A DNA stretch of 64,000 nt from NCBI RefSeq assembly GCF_900102105.1, contig NZ_FNBB01000002.1, positions 124,001-188,000 on the forward strand, read 5' to 3'. Made by a program: the position numbers and the translations under genes. A model generated the notes under the pieces. It saw nothing but the letters and a program-made list of their open reading frames with translations. It had not been told where the DNA came from and ran no database searches. Below are positions 1-8,633 of the stretch, one piece after another (position 1 is the stretch's first letter; the number at the start of each line of letters is the position of its first letter). The stretch comes from Agrobacterium pusense. GTDB lineage: Bacteria > Pseudomonadota > Alphaproteobacteria > Rhizobiales > Rhizobiaceae.

Positions 1-130
1 TACCGGCCTGACCGTCACCTTTGCCCCGCAGCCCAGCGACCGGCGGGAACTCAAGCGCCATACTCAGGCCGGAATGATCGAGTTGATCACGGAATATGAG
101 AGTGGTCAGGCGCAGGACGCAGCCGAATAA
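1..130 (+). CDS. 3' end of an unidentified gene (partial)
   Basis: An open frame enters from the left edge (frame beginning at base 2) and stops at TAA 128-130, leaving 42 residues. The visible tail is hydrophilic and mixed-charge and ends in a small acidic segment (QAQDAAE). It contains no motif I can assign to a family. It is on the same strand as the ABC exporter genes but separated from them by about 375 bases and a hairpin, so it is probably a separate transcription unit. Confidence 0.55.
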   Translation, partial: TGLTVTFAPQPSDRRELKRHTQAGMIELITEYESGQAQDAAE

Positions 131-195
131 GGCGGTGCAGCACGGCAGGCGGCGGTCGGAAACCTTTGCGGGTAAATCCGTCCCTTTGTGCTACT

Positions 196-224
196 CGACA
201 CATCTCGAGTTTTCGAGCGTGTCG
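196..224 (+). other. RNA hairpin between the first gene and the leader ORF
   Basis: CGACAC (196-201) pairs with GTGTCG (219-224), and CTCG (204-207) with CGAG (214-217), across a small internal loop. No T-run follows, so a classical intrinsic terminator is not supported. It may stabilise the 3' end of the upstream gene's mRNA or belong to the leader of the exporter operon. Confidence 0.4.
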
Positions 225-300
225 GTGTCTTTCCGGCTGGTCATTGCTTAATTTTTGCGCTACAAGGCCATATCTTCAACACCAGCCAAGGGAGGTTCTT

Positions 301-357
301 ATGCCAAATGACATTCGTATTCGCCTCCCGGCCCCAGTAGTGCTGCTGCTGGCCTAG
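301..357 (+). CDS. Putative 18-residue leader peptide upstream of ABC exporters
   Basis: ATG at 301 is preceded by GGGAGG with good spacing, and the frame ends at TAG 355-357. The peptide is MPNDIRIRLPAPVVLLLA: a basic RIR stretch, a PAP segment, then a hydrophobic VVLLLA end. Ten bases after the stop lies a GC hairpin (367-372 with 376-381) followed by TTT. Position, size and following hairpin fit a translated leader that attenuates or derepresses the ABC genes downstream. The RIR sequence resembles the +X+ arrest motif known from erm-type leader peptides. The regulatory role is an inference; only the ORF, ribosome site and hairpin are seen. Confidence 0.45.
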   Translation: MPNDIRIRLPAPVVLLLA

Positions 358-366
358 GTGTTACTC

Positions 367-384
367 CGCGGCTCGGCCGCGTTT
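367..384 (+). terminator. Candidate attenuator hairpin after the leader ORF
   Basis: CGCGGC (367-372), loop TCG, GCCGCG (376-381), then TTT. It is a short, very stable stem with a weak U-tract, starting 10 bases after the leader stop codon. A ribosome paused on the leader could affect its folding. It would be a weak terminator on its own. Confidence 0.35.
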
Positions 385-507
385 CCCATATTCCGATTCG
401 TCATGTGGCTGTCACGGCCATGTTCAAAGACTTTTCCGTTCCGTCGTGGGCCATATTGCGTCCGCTTACCTTTGACGACGGGGCGATTTATTGCCGGAGC
501 TTGGCCT

Positions 508-2358
508 ATGTTTGGCTGGTTTGAAAAACGTCTCGATCCCTTTCCGTCTTCGACGCCTTCCGTGCCGCCGAAGACGCTTCTGCCGTTCCTGTGGCATTAT
601 GTGAAGCCCGCCTGGCCCTGGCTGCTGCTGCTCGGCCTGATGTCGATGGGCATCGCCGTTGCGGAAGCGATGCTTTACAAATTCCTCGGCAATATCGTCG
701 ACTGGCTTTCCACGGCCAATCGTGAGACGTTTTTTGCCGATGAGGGCTGGCATCTGATCATCATGGCCGGGCTGGTGCTGTTTCTGCTGCCGCTGATGGG
801 CGCGATCCACACCATGACGATGCACCAGACGCTTGCCGGCAATTTCGGCATGATTGCGCGCTGGAAAATGCACCGTTTCCTGCTGCGCCATTCCATGACG
901 TTTTTCGCCAATGAATTTGCCGGCCGGGTTTCGACCAAGGTCATGCAGACGGCGCTGGCGATCCGCGAAGTGGCACTGAAGGTCATCGACGTCTTCGTCT
1001 ACGCGATCAGCTTTGTCGTTTCGATGCTGTTCATGGTCGCGGCTGCCGATTGGCGACTGGTTATCCCCCTTTTGGTCTGGCTGGGTATCTACATGGGTAT
1101 CCTCGCCTATTTCGTGCCCAAGCTCGGCCGGCTGGCGCAGGAGCAGGCCGATGCGCGCTCCATGATGACGGGCCGGATAGTCGACAGCTATACGAATATC
1201 TCGACGATCAAGCTGTTTTCCCATGCGGGCCGCGAGGAGAGATACGCGCGTGAGGGCATGAACGTGTTTCTCGGAACCGTTCACCGCCAGATGCGCAAGA
1301 TTTCCGGCTTCAACATCCTGATCGACCTCAACAATGCGGTGGTTCTGTTTTCGACGGCCGCGCTCGGTCTTTATTTCTGGATGCAGGGTTCGGTGACGGC
1401 CGGTTCGGTTGCCATCGCCATCAGCCTCGCCATGCGCGTCAACGGCATGTCCCAGTGGATCATGTGGGAAGTCACGTCGCTGTTCGAAAACATCGGCACG
1501 GTCTATGACGGCATGTCGATGATGACGAAGCCGCATGACATCGTCGACGTTCCGAAGGCGCCTCAGCTTGCCGCGCCGCAGGGCGGCATCCGCTACGACA
1601 ACGTCCGCTTCCACTATGGCAAGAACAAGGGCGTGATCGACGGGCTGACGCTCGACATCAAGCCAGGCGAGAAAGTTGGTCTTGTCGGTCGTTCGGGGGC
1701 GGGCAAGACGACGCTGATGAACCTGCTGCTGCGTTTTTACGATCTGGAAGGCGGCAGGATCACCATCGACGGTCAGGACATCTCCAAGGTGTCGCAAGAC
1801 AGCCTGCGAGAATTGATCGGTGTCGTGACGCAGGATACGTCGCTGCTGCACCGCTCGATCCGCGACAACATTGCCTATGGTCATCCGGAAGCCACCGACG
1901 AGCAGGTGATTGCGGCAGCAAAGCGGGCCAATGCCTGGGATTTCATCGAAACGCTGGTCGACATGCATGGTCGCCAGGGCCTCGATGCCCAGGTAGGTGA
2001 ACGCGGCGTGAAACTGTCGGGCGGCCAGCGCCAGCGTATCGCAATTGCGCGCGTCTTCCTCAAGAACGCGCCGATTCTGGTACTTGATGAGGCGACCTCG
2101 GCGCTCGATTCAGAAGTCGAGGCGGCAATTCAGGAGAACCTGTTCTCGCTTATGGAAGGCAAGACGGTGATCGCCATCGCCCACCGTCTCTCGACGCTGA
2201 CCGAAATGGACCGGCTGATCATTCTGGACAAGGGCCGGATCGTGGAAGCGGGCAGCCATGCGGAACTGGTGGCAATGGGCGGCATTTACGCCGATCTGTG
2301 GCGGCGCCAGTCCGGCGGCTTCATCGCCGATCACGAGGCGGAAGCGGCCGCGGAGTAA
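508..2358 (+). CDS. ABC exporter, fused TMD-NBD half transporter (first of tandem pair)
   Basis: This is a 616-residue MsbA/MDR-type half transporter. An N-terminal six-helix membrane domain (about residues 35-310) is followed by a complete ATPase: Walker A GRSGAGKTT near residue 394, signature LSGGQRQR near 502, and Walker B LVLDEATSALD near 523. ATG 508 is chosen because the longer frame adds 50 non-homologous residues, and the chosen N-terminus parallels the paralogue downstream. It probably sits in the inner membrane and exports a lipid, drug or other hydrophobic compound; the substrate cannot be read from sequence. A strong terminator follows directly, so the neighbouring paralogue has its own transcript or depends on read-through. 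A leader ORF precedes it. Confidence 0.93.
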   Translation: MFGWFEKRLDPFPSSTPSVPPKTLLPFLWHYVKPAWPWLLLLGLMSMGIAVAEAMLYKFLGNIVDWLSTANRETFFADEGWHLIIMAGLVLFLLPLMGAIHTMTMHQTLAGNFGMIARWKMHRFLLRHSMTFFANEFAGRVSTKVMQTALAIREVALKVIDVFVYAISFVVSMLFMVAAADWRLVIPLLVWLGIYMGILAYFVPKLGRLAQEQADARSMMTGRIVDSYTNISTIKLFSHAGREERYAREGMNVFLGTVHRQMRKISGFNILIDLNNAVVLFSTAALGLYFWMQGSVTAGSVAIAISLAMRVNGMSQWIMWEVTSLFENIGTVYDGMSMMTKPHDIVDVPKAPQLAAPQGGIRYDNVRFHYGKNKGVIDGLTLDIKPGEKVGLVGRSGAGKTTLMNLLLRFYDLEGGRITIDGQDISKVSQDSLRELIGVVTQDTSLLHRSIRDNIAYGHPEATDEQVIAAAKRANAWDFIETLVDMHGRQGLDAQVGERGVKLSGGQRQRIAIARVFLKNAPILVLDEATSALDSEVEAAIQENLFSLMEGKTVIAIAHRLSTLTEMDRLIILDKGRIVEAGSHAELVAMGGIYADLWRRQSGGFIADHEAEAAAE

Positions 2359-2360
2359 GG

Positions 2361-2404
2361 AAAGACGGAGGGCGGGAAACAGGGTTCCCGCCCTCCGTCT
2401 TTTA
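2361..2404 (+). terminator. Intrinsic terminator after first ABC exporter
   Basis: A long perfect stem (AAAGACGGAGGGCGGGAA with its complement) closes a six-base loop and ends in TTTT at 2400-2403. It begins two bases after the stop codon of the first ABC gene. Confidence 0.9.
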
Positions 2405-2502
2405 TTCCCGCCTTTTTCAGTTCCCGAACGTTACCGAAATATAATCTCTCACCGTAGCCTCCGCGGCTGTTCCCGCACCGGGAATCCGCCTATATCCGGA
2501 TC

Positions 2503-4371
2503 ATGCTCATTACCCGCATCTTCGAGTATTTCGAGAACTGGATAAAGCCCTTCGACCGCAAGGACGATTTGCGGCCGCCGGAAAGCACGTTCGCCTTCAT
2601 CTGGTTTTATATTTCGCAGGCGAAAGCGCCGTTCTTCGCGATGCTGGTGCTGGGTGGGCTGACTGCGGCCATCGAGGCGGCGCTTTTCTGGTTCGTCGGT
2701 CGGCTTGTTGATATTCTCTCGACGGTAAAACCGGAAGAAGGCTGGGCCGGGTTGCTTTCCACCCATGGCGGCGAACTCGTCGGCATGCTTGTCCTGATCG
2801 GGGTCATCCGCTTCATCGTCACAATGCTGACGGCGCTGGTGGATCAGCAGATTATCACGCCCGGCTTCTACAACCTGGTGCGCTGGCAATCCTACATGCA
2901 TGTGGCGCGGCAGTCGCTGACCTTTTTCCAGAACGATTTTTCCGGCCGCATCGTCACCAAGGTCTGGTCCGGCGGGCAGGCGGCGGGCGACCTTGTGACC
3001 TCGTTGATGGAAAGCGTCTGGTTCGTCGGTATCTATTCCGTCTCGATGCTGTTTCTGATCGGGGGGCTGGACTGGCGGCTTGCGGTCGTCGTCGTTGTCT
3101 GGGTGGCGATCTTCTCGCTGCTGGCGCGCTATTTCGTGCCGCGCATCCGCTATCATTCAAAAGAAACGGCGGAAGCCGCCTCCATGCTTTCCGGCCGCAT
3201 GGTAGATGCCTACAGCAATATCCAGACCCTGCGGCTGTTCGGGCGCGACGACGCCAATGACCGCTACATGCGGCAGGGCTTCGATATCTTTCAGCGTGCG
3301 ACGATGACGTTCACGCGGTTCATTACTGGTGTGCGCGCATCGATGGCGCTGCTGTCAGGCGTTATGATCACGTCCATGGCGGCTCTCTGCATCGATCTGT
3401 GGCTTTCCGGCAAGATCAGTTCCGGTGCGGTGGCCTTCACGCTGGCGCTGGTGCTGCGTCTCAACTTCCTGCTGGGGCGCCTGATGACGCAGTTCAACGG
3501 CATCATGCGCAATTTCGGCACGGTGCAGAACGCCGCCGAGTTGATCTCTCAGCCGATCGGTCTGGTCGATGCGCCTGACGCGGTTATGCTGGAGGTTAAA
3601 AAACCGAGCATTCGTTTCGAGAATGTCAGTTTCCACTATGGCCGAAAGAACGGTGTCATCGACCATCTCAATCTCGACATCAGGGCAGGGGAAAAGGTAG
3701 GCATCGTCGGACGCTCCGGCGCGGGAAAATCTACCCTCGTCAATCTGCTGCTGCGGTTTTACGATGTCGAGAAAGGACGCATTCTCATCGACGGGCAGGA
3801 TATTGCCGGGGTAACCCAGGAATCGCTGCGGGCCCATATCGGCATGGTTACGCAGGACACCTCGCTGCTGCATCGCTCTATCAGGGACAACATCCTGTTC
3901 GGCCGCACCGACGCCAGCGAAACGCAATTGCAGGAGGCGACGCGACGGGCCAAGGCGGACGACTTCATCAAGCGGCTGGAGGATCAGCGCGGACGCACCG
4001 GTTTTGACGCCCATGTGGGCGAACGCGGGGTGAAACTCTCCGGCGGCCAGCGCCAGCGTATCGCCATTGCCCGTGTGATGCTGAAGGATGCACCAATCCT
4101 CGTGCTTGATGAGGCGACCTCGGCGCTCGATTCCGAGGTAGAGGCTGCGATCCAGAGTAATCTGGACGAGCTGATGCAGGGCAAGACGGTGCTGGCAATC
4201 GCCCACCGCCTTTCGACCATCGCGGCGCTCGACCGGTTGATCGTGATGGATCAGGGGCGCATCGTCGAGCAGGGCACACATTCGGAACTGGTCTCGCGGG
4301 GCGGACTCTATTCGGAGCTCTGGGCGCGGCAATCGGGCGGGTTTCTCGCGGCAGACGAGGCGATCCCGTAA
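2503..4371 (+). CDS. ABC exporter, fused TMD-NBD half transporter (second of tandem pair)
   Basis: A 622-residue paralogue of the preceding gene with the same plan: six-helix membrane domain (about 35-320), then Walker A GRSGAGKST near residue 403, LSGGQRQR near 510 and LVLDEATSALD near 532. All ATPase motifs are intact, so it could work as a homodimer or pair with the upstream protein as a heterodimer. ATG 2503 is the first in-frame methionine and has no strong ribosome site. It converges with the EEP hydrolase gene, the two stops lying 9 bases apart. Substrate unknown; family knowledge only supports an exporter. Confidence 0.92.
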   Translation: MLITRIFEYFENWIKPFDRKDDLRPPESTFAFIWFYISQAKAPFFAMLVLGGLTAAIEAALFWFVGRLVDILSTVKPEEGWAGLLSTHGGELVGMLVLIGVIRFIVTMLTALVDQQIITPGFYNLVRWQSYMHVARQSLTFFQNDFSGRIVTKVWSGGQAAGDLVTSLMESVWFVGIYSVSMLFLIGGLDWRLAVVVVVWVAIFSLLARYFVPRIRYHSKETAEAASMLSGRMVDAYSNIQTLRLFGRDDANDRYMRQGFDIFQRATMTFTRFITGVRASMALLSGVMITSMAALCIDLWLSGKISSGAVAFTLALVLRLNFLLGRLMTQFNGIMRNFGTVQNAAELISQPIGLVDAPDAVMLEVKKPSIRFENVSFHYGRKNGVIDHLNLDIRAGEKVGIVGRSGAGKSTLVNLLLRFYDVEKGRILIDGQDIAGVTQESLRAHIGMVTQDTSLLHRSIRDNILFGRTDASETQLQEATRRAKADDFIKRLEDQRGRTGFDAHVGERGVKLSGGQRQRIAIARVMLKDAPILVLDEATSALDSEVEAAIQSNLDELMQGKTVLAIAHRLSTIAALDRLIVMDQGRIVEQGTHSELVSRGGLYSELWARQSGGFLAADEAIP

Positions 4372-4380
4372 AGCGCGGCG

Positions 4381-5313
4381 CTATTTGCCGATCATGAAGT
4401 CGGCCATCAGGCCGTAATGATTGGAGCCGAGACTGTCCGGCAGGCGCGTGGTTTTTATCAGCGTTGCCGGTTCACGGGCGAAGATATGGTCGATGGCTAT
4501 GCCGAAACGTCCCACTTCCGTTGGCCAAGTCGCGGGCTCCCAGGGGGCTTTCCTGAGATTGTTGGCGGCCAGAAAATCCCGCATATCGGGAGCGATGCTT
4601 GCCGAATTGAAGTCTCCTGCAAGAATGAGCGGCCCGGTGACGCGGTAGAGAATTTCGCTGACCTCGTCCAGCTCGTCGCGGTGATAATCGTCGAAATAGG
4701 GCTTGGTAAGATGTGCAGCGGCAAGCGTGACTTCCCTGCCGTCGAGATCGATTTTGGCGATCGCGAAACGGTCGCGGCGCAGGTCGCTAAGACTATGAAA
4801 ATGGCCTTCGAGCAAAGGCCGCTTCGACAGGATCACGAGGTCACAGCCCGGCGTTCCCTCGAAGCAGCCCAGCCTGTGCGGATATGTCTGTTGCAGACGC
4901 GGCAGAGCCGATTGCAGGGCGTCCGCTTCAAAGAGATAAACCGCATCGGCGTGTGATTCGACAATCGCGTCGGCAATAACCTCCGCATTGGCGGCGTTAT
5001 CCATCAGCACATTGAAAGAAAGCAGCCGGAACGGCTGCGCATCCGGTGCGGCCGTGGCCGATGTCGAAAAATCCAGAAGCATGGCCACCGCATGGACGGC
5101 GAGCGCAATCGACCAGACCAAGAGCACGGCGGAAAAGGCGTCGCGCATGAGCCAAAATACCAGCCATGACAACAGGATGCAGATGATGGCGATATGAAGC
5201 TGGAAGCTGGTGACGAAGGCAAGAAGCCAGAAATCGGTAATGTAGCGCAGACTGGCAATGACGAGAACGGCAGCAACCGCCGTGGAGACCATGCACGAGA
5301 GCTTCGCCGTCAT
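4381..5313 (-). CDS. Membrane-anchored endonuclease/exonuclease/phosphatase (EEP) family protein
   Basis: 310 residues. About three hydrophobic segments occupy residues 8-95, followed by an EEP-fold domain: FNVLM near the start of the domain, a GDFNSA motif supplying the Asp-Asn pair, and a SNHYG motif near the C-terminus supplying the catalytic His. Family members are Mg-dependent phosphodiesterases or phosphatases on nucleic acids, inositol phosphates or sphingomyelin. The membrane anchor suggests a periplasmic or membrane-surface role, but no substrate can be assigned. ATG 5313 is preferred over the longer frame because an AGGG site precedes it and the extra N-terminus is arginine-rich, non-coding-looking sequence. 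Confidence 0.85.
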   Translation of the reverse strand: MTAKLSCMVSTAVAAVLVIASLRYITDFWLLAFVTSFQLHIAIICILLSWLVFWLMRDAFSAVLLVWSIALAVHAVAMLLDFSTSATAAPDAQPFRLLSFNVLMDNAANAEVIADAIVESHADAVYLFEADALQSALPRLQQTYPHRLGCFEGTPGCDLVILSKRPLLEGHFHSLSDLRRDRFAIAKIDLDGREVTLAAAHLTKPYFDDYHRDELDEVSEILYRVTGPLILAGDFNSASIAPDMRDFLAANNLRKAPWEPATWPTEVGRFGIAIDHIFAREPATLIKTTRLPDSLGSNHYGLMADFMIGK

Positions 5314-5528
5314 CCGAATCCCTGCTTTCCAAGCTCTCCCTCGTAGTCTCCTAACATGGCGCCTTTGGGTGCACAATGTTGCCCGACTGCCAGAGGCGGC
5401 GAAAAAATGAGAAGCAAATCGGGCGCTTCGGGCAGAATTACGGCAGCTTTGTGTGCTTTGCTCTTGCCAAGTCGGTCAATATTTTGCGATCACACAGAGT
5501 GACGCGGTTTCTTGATGCCGCAGTTGTG

Positions 5529-5559
5529 TCCAGGACGGTGGGACGGAGATTGTCCTGGA
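5529..5559 (+). promoter_or_regulatory. Inverted repeat in the leader of the bc1 operon
   Basis: TCCAGGAC (5529-5536) and its exact complement GTCCTGGA (5552-5559) are separated by 15 bases, about 64 bases before the Rieske start. It could be an operator for a dimeric regulator or an mRNA hairpin. No known box is recognised. Confidence 0.4.
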
Positions 5560-5581
5560 TCAAATCATAGCGGGAGGACTC

Positions 5582-5620
5582 ATGCGATTTACGGCAAAAA
5601 CAGCGCAGAGGATGGTGTAG
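5582..5620 (+). CDS. Putative 12-residue upstream ORF of the bc1 operon
   Basis: ATG 5582 follows a strong GGGAGGACTC ribosome site. The frame [12 protein letters not shown] ends at TAG 5618-5620, two bases before the GTG start of the Rieske gene. The arrangement suggests translational coupling: ribosomes ending here would re-initiate on the GTG. The peptide itself has no recognisable function, and the ORF is too short for statistical support. Confidence 0.35.
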   Translation: MRFTAKTAQRMV

Positions 5621-5622
5621 CG

Positions 5623-6201
5623 GTGAGCGAGCACGTAACCAATCACGACGCTTCGGGTGAACCGACCCGTCGCGATTTTCTTTATCTAGTGACAGGAATG
5701 GCGGGCGCCGTCGGTGCCGCCGCAGTTGCATGGCCTTTCATTGACCAGATGCGCCCCGATGCATCGACGCTGGCGCTGGCCTCCATCGAAGTGGATGTCG
5801 CGGCGGTCGAGCCGGGCATGTCACTTACCGTCAAGTGGCGCGGCAAGCCGATTTTCATCCGCAACCGCACGGAAAAGGAAATCGAGGAAGCCAAGGCGGT
5901 CGCTCTTGGCGAACTCAAGGATCCGGTGGCGCGCAACGCCAACATTGCCGCCGACGCGCAGGCGACCGATATCGACCGTTCCGCCGGCGAGGGTAAGGAA
6001 AACTGGATCGTCATGGTCGGTTCCTGCACCCATCTCGGCTGCGTTCCGCTCGGCCAGGCCGGCGATTTCGGCGGATGGTTCTGTCCCTGCCATGGCTCGC
6101 ACTACGATACGGCGGGCCGCATACGTAAGGGTCCGGCGCCGCAGAACCTCGCCATCCCGACATTTGCATTCACATCCGATACCGTGATCAAGATCGGATA
6201 A
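5623..6201 (+). CDS. petA: Ubiquinol-cytochrome c reductase iron-sulfur (Rieske) subunit
   Basis: 192 residues. A twin-arginine-type N-terminus (RRDF at 16-19) with one hydrophobic helix to about residue 40 anchors it in the inner membrane. The 2Fe-2S ligands are in CTHLGC (135-140) and CPCHGSH (154-160). It transfers electrons from quinol at the Qo site to cytochrome c1 in complex III. GTG 5623 is chosen because it yields the normal length and lies behind AGAGG; the longer frame adds 37 unrelated residues. It is the first gene of the three-gene bc1 operon, 14 bases ahead of cytochrome b, with an unusual leader (inverted repeat and a 12-codon upstream ORF). Confidence 0.95.
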   Translation: MSEHVTNHDASGEPTRRDFLYLVTGMAGAVGAAAVAWPFIDQMRPDASTLALASIEVDVAAVEPGMSLTVKWRGKPIFIRNRTEKEIEEAKAVALGELKDPVARNANIAADAQATDIDRSAGEGKENWIVMVGSCTHLGCVPLGQAGDFGGWFCPCHGSHYDTAGRIRKGPAPQNLAIPTFAFTSDTVIKIG

Positions 6202-6215
6202 GGGGACAGATATTC

Positions 6216-7499
6216 ATGAGTGGTCATTCCAGTTATCAGCCGTCCACCGGCATCGAGAGGTGGATCGATTCGCGGCTTCCCTTGCCGCGCATGATCTATG
6301 ACAGCTTCGTTGCCTATCCTGTCCCGCGTAATTTGAACTACGCCTACACTTTCGGCGCGATGCTTTCCGTCATGCTGATCGTGCAGATCCTCACCGGCGT
6401 CGTTCTGGCCATGCATTATGCGGCCGAAACGACGGTTGCCTTCAATTCCGTCGAAAAGATCATGCGCGACGTCAACCACGGCTGGCTGCTGCGCTACATG
6501 CATGCCAACGGCGCGTCGTTCTTCTTTATCGCGGTTTACCTGCACATCGCCCGTGGCCTCTATTACGGCTCCTACAAGGCGCCGCGTGAAATCCTCTGGA
6601 TTCTTGGCTGCGTCATCTTCCTGCTGATGATGGCGACGGGCTTCATGGGCTATGTTCTGCCCTGGGGCCAGATGTCCTTCTGGGGAGCGACCGTCATCAC
6701 CGGCTTCTTCACGGCGTTTCCTGCCATCGGCGAATGGATCCAGCAGTTCCTGCTCGGCGGCTTTGCCGTGGATCAGCCGACGCTGAACCGCTTCTTTGCG
6801 CTTCACTATCTGCTGCCGTTCATGATTGCGGGCGTCGTTATCCTGCATATCTGGGCGCTGCACGTCACCGGCCAGACCAATCCTACCGGCGTCGAAGTGA
6901 AGAGCAAGACCGACACCGTTCCCTTCACGCCCTATGCGACGCTGAAGGATGCGCTCGGTGTTTCCGTGTTCCTGATCGGTTATGCCTGGTTCGTCTTCTA
7001 CATGCCGAACTTCCTTGGCCACCCTGATAACTACATCATGGCAGATCCCTTGAAGACCCCGGCGCATATCGTTCCGGAATGGTACTTCCTGCCGTTCTAC
7101 GCCATGCTGCGCGCCATCACCTTCAACATCTGGGTCATCGATTCCAAGCTGGGTGGCGTTCTCGTGATGTTCGGCGCAATCGTCGTGCTGTTCTTCCTGC
7201 CCTGGCTCGATACGTCGAAGGTTCGCTCCGCCGTCTATCGTCCCTGGTACAAGATGTTCTTCTGGCTATTCGTGGTGAATGCCATCATGCTCGGCTGGCT
7301 GGGTTCGCGCCCGGCGGAAGGCACCTACGTCATCATGTCGCAGATCGGCACGCTTTATTACTTCGGTTTCTTCCTCGTCATCATGCCGATCCTCGGTCTG
7401 GTCGAAACGCCCCGGCGTATTCCGAATTCGATTACCGAGGCCGTTCTCGAAAAGAACGCCGCCAAGTCGGGTGCCGCGCCTGCGGCTGCCGAAATCTGA
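6216..7499 (+). CDS. petB: Cytochrome b of the bc1 complex
   Basis: 427 residues and strongly hydrophobic, matching alphaproteobacterial cytochrome b with eight transmembrane helices and paired histidines for the two b hemes on helices B and D (for example MHYAAET and YLHIARG). The Qo-site PEWY motif is at about residues 287-290. It oxidises ubiquinol and passes electrons through hemes bL and bH, driving proton translocation. It sits between the Rieske and cytochrome c1 genes on one transcript. It is also called fbcB in rhizobia. Confidence 0.97.
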   Translation: MSGHSSYQPSTGIERWIDSRLPLPRMIYDSFVAYPVPRNLNYAYTFGAMLSVMLIVQILTGVVLAMHYAAETTVAFNSVEKIMRDVNHGWLLRYMHANGASFFFIAVYLHIARGLYYGSYKAPREILWILGCVIFLLMMATGFMGYVLPWGQMSFWGATVITGFFTAFPAIGEWIQQFLLGGFAVDQPTLNRFFALHYLLPFMIAGVVILHIWALHVTGQTNPTGVEVKSKTDTVPFTPYATLKDALGVSVFLIGYAWFVFYMPNFLGHPDNYIMADPLKTPAHIVPEWYFLPFYAMLRAITFNIWVIDSKLGGVLVMFGAIVVLFFLPWLDTSKVRSAVYRPWYKMFFWLFVVNAIMLGWLGSRPAEGTYVIMSQIGTLYYFGFFLVIMPILGLVETPRRIPNSITEAVLEKNAAKSGAAPAAAEI

Positions 7500-7521
7500 G
7501 CGCGAAGGAAGGATGACGACA

Positions 7522-8409
7522 ATGAAGAAGCTTGTAACGAGCATCGCGCTTTTCGCCGCCATCGGCTGTTCCTTCACCGTCGCCTCGGCGGCGGAGGAGA
7601 GCCATGACCTCGCCACCAAGACGGAACATGCGATTGCCGGGGGCCACTTCCCGGTGATCAAGCCCGAGGAGCAGAGCTGGTCATTTGCCGGTCCTTTCGG
7701 CAAATATGACAAAGGCCAGCTGCAGCGTGGTCTCAAGGTCTACAAGGAAGTCTGCTCGGCCTGCCATTCCATGAGCCTTGTCTCTTTCCGTACGCTGGAG
7801 GATCTTGGCTATTCGGAAGAGCAGGTAAAGGCTTTCGCCGCTGAATATGAAGTGCAGGACGGTCCGAATGCCGACGGCGAAATGTATAATCGCAAGGCCG
7901 TGCCGTCAGATCATTTCCCGTCGCCATTCCCGAACCATGAGGCGGCTGCTGCCGCCAATGGTGGCGCCGCACCGCCAGACATGTCGCTGCTTGCCAAGGC
8001 GCGCGGCGTGGAGCGTGGTTTCCCGCAATTCATCATCGACATGATCCCGATCGTCGGCGGTTATCAGGAGGGCGGCCCGGACTACATCCATGCGCTGCTG
8101 ACCGGATATCAGGACCCGCCGGCTGGTGTTGAAGTGGCCGAAGGCACACATTTCAATCCGTATTTCGTCAGCGCGGTCGCGTTGAAGATGGCGCCGCCGA
8201 TCAGCGCCGATCAGGTGACTTACGACGATGGCGCGCCGCAGACCGTGGATCAGTATTCCAAGGATGTGGCCGCCTTCCTGATGTGGGCTGCAGAACCGCA
8301 TCTGGAAGAGCGCAAGCGCACCGGCTTCATGGTCATGGTGTTCCTGTTCATCTTCACCGCGCTGATCTATCTCACCAAGAGATCGGTCTACGCCAACAAG
8401 GAACATTGA
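7522..8409 (+). CDS. petC: Cytochrome c1 of the bc1 complex
   Basis: 295 residues with a cleavable signal peptide (about 1-24, ending in ASAA). The CSACH heme c site is at 78-82, the candidate axial Met lies in LKMAPP, and one C-terminal membrane anchor spans about 268-288. It accepts electrons from the Rieske protein and passes them to soluble or membrane cytochrome c. ATG 7522 is preferred to ATG 7513 because the AAGGAAGG site at 7505-7512 has proper spacing only to 7522. Unlike many relatives that encode a cytochrome b/c1 fusion, this operon has separate genes. A strong terminator follows. Confidence 0.95.
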   Translation: MKKLVTSIALFAAIGCSFTVASAAEESHDLATKTEHAIAGGHFPVIKPEEQSWSFAGPFGKYDKGQLQRGLKVYKEVCSACHSMSLVSFRTLEDLGYSEEQVKAFAAEYEVQDGPNADGEMYNRKAVPSDHFPSPFPNHEAAAAANGGAAPPDMSLLAKARGVERGFPQFIIDMIPIVGGYQEGGPDYIHALLTGYQDPPAGVEVAEGTHFNPYFVSAVALKMAPPISADQVTYDDGAPQTVDQYSKDVAAFLMWAAEPHLEERKRTGFMVMVFLFIFTALIYLTKRSVYANKEH

Positions 8410-8435
8410 TCGGCACTACGGTGCCGGCAGTCATC

Positions 8436-8465
8436 GGCCCCCATGGTCTCCATGGGGGCCTTTTT
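8436..8465 (+). terminator. Intrinsic terminator of the bc1 operon
   Basis: GGCCCCCATGG (8436-8446), loop TCT, CCATGGGGGCC (8450-8460), then TTTTT. Perfect 11-bp stem. Confidence 0.93.
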
Positions 8466-8633
8466 ATTAGAAGTCTGGTATTGACCTGGTTGTCGTTCAC
8501 AAGATGCGGATTGCGATGCTCCATACCAATCGCGTTGGCCGAAGGTTGCGCCGGTCCTTTTTAGTTGGTGCGCCGCCGTCAAGTTGATAGGGTGGCCCGA
8601 ACCATCCATTTCCCATTTTTAACTGGAAATACC

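Larger units (their letters stand above)
131..507. other. Leader/intergenic region ahead of the ABC exporter pair
   Basis: This 377-base stretch has no long gene. It holds a strong hairpin at 196-224 (CGACAC/GTGTCG plus CTCG/CGAG), a Shine-Dalgarno GGGAGG at 290-295 followed by a short ORF at 301-357, and a second GC-rich hairpin at 367-381 right after that ORF's stop. A further 34-codon frame at 420-524 overlaps the start of the ABC gene but has no ribosome binding site and is probably not meaningful. Confidence 0.5.

Noticed and set aside
166..357. Longer 63-residue frame leading into the leader ORF
   Set aside because: No ribosome site near 166, whereas a strong one precedes ATG 301; only the last 18 codons look translated.
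420..524. 34-codon frame overlapping the ABC gene start
   Set aside because: No ribosome site, overlapping a well-supported start; likely chance.
466..1968. 500-residue open frame on the minus strand inside the first ABC gene
   Set aside because: Its translation is histidine/arginine/aspartate-rich shadow sequence opposite a clear exporter with intact motifs; GC-rich codon bias opens such antisense frames.
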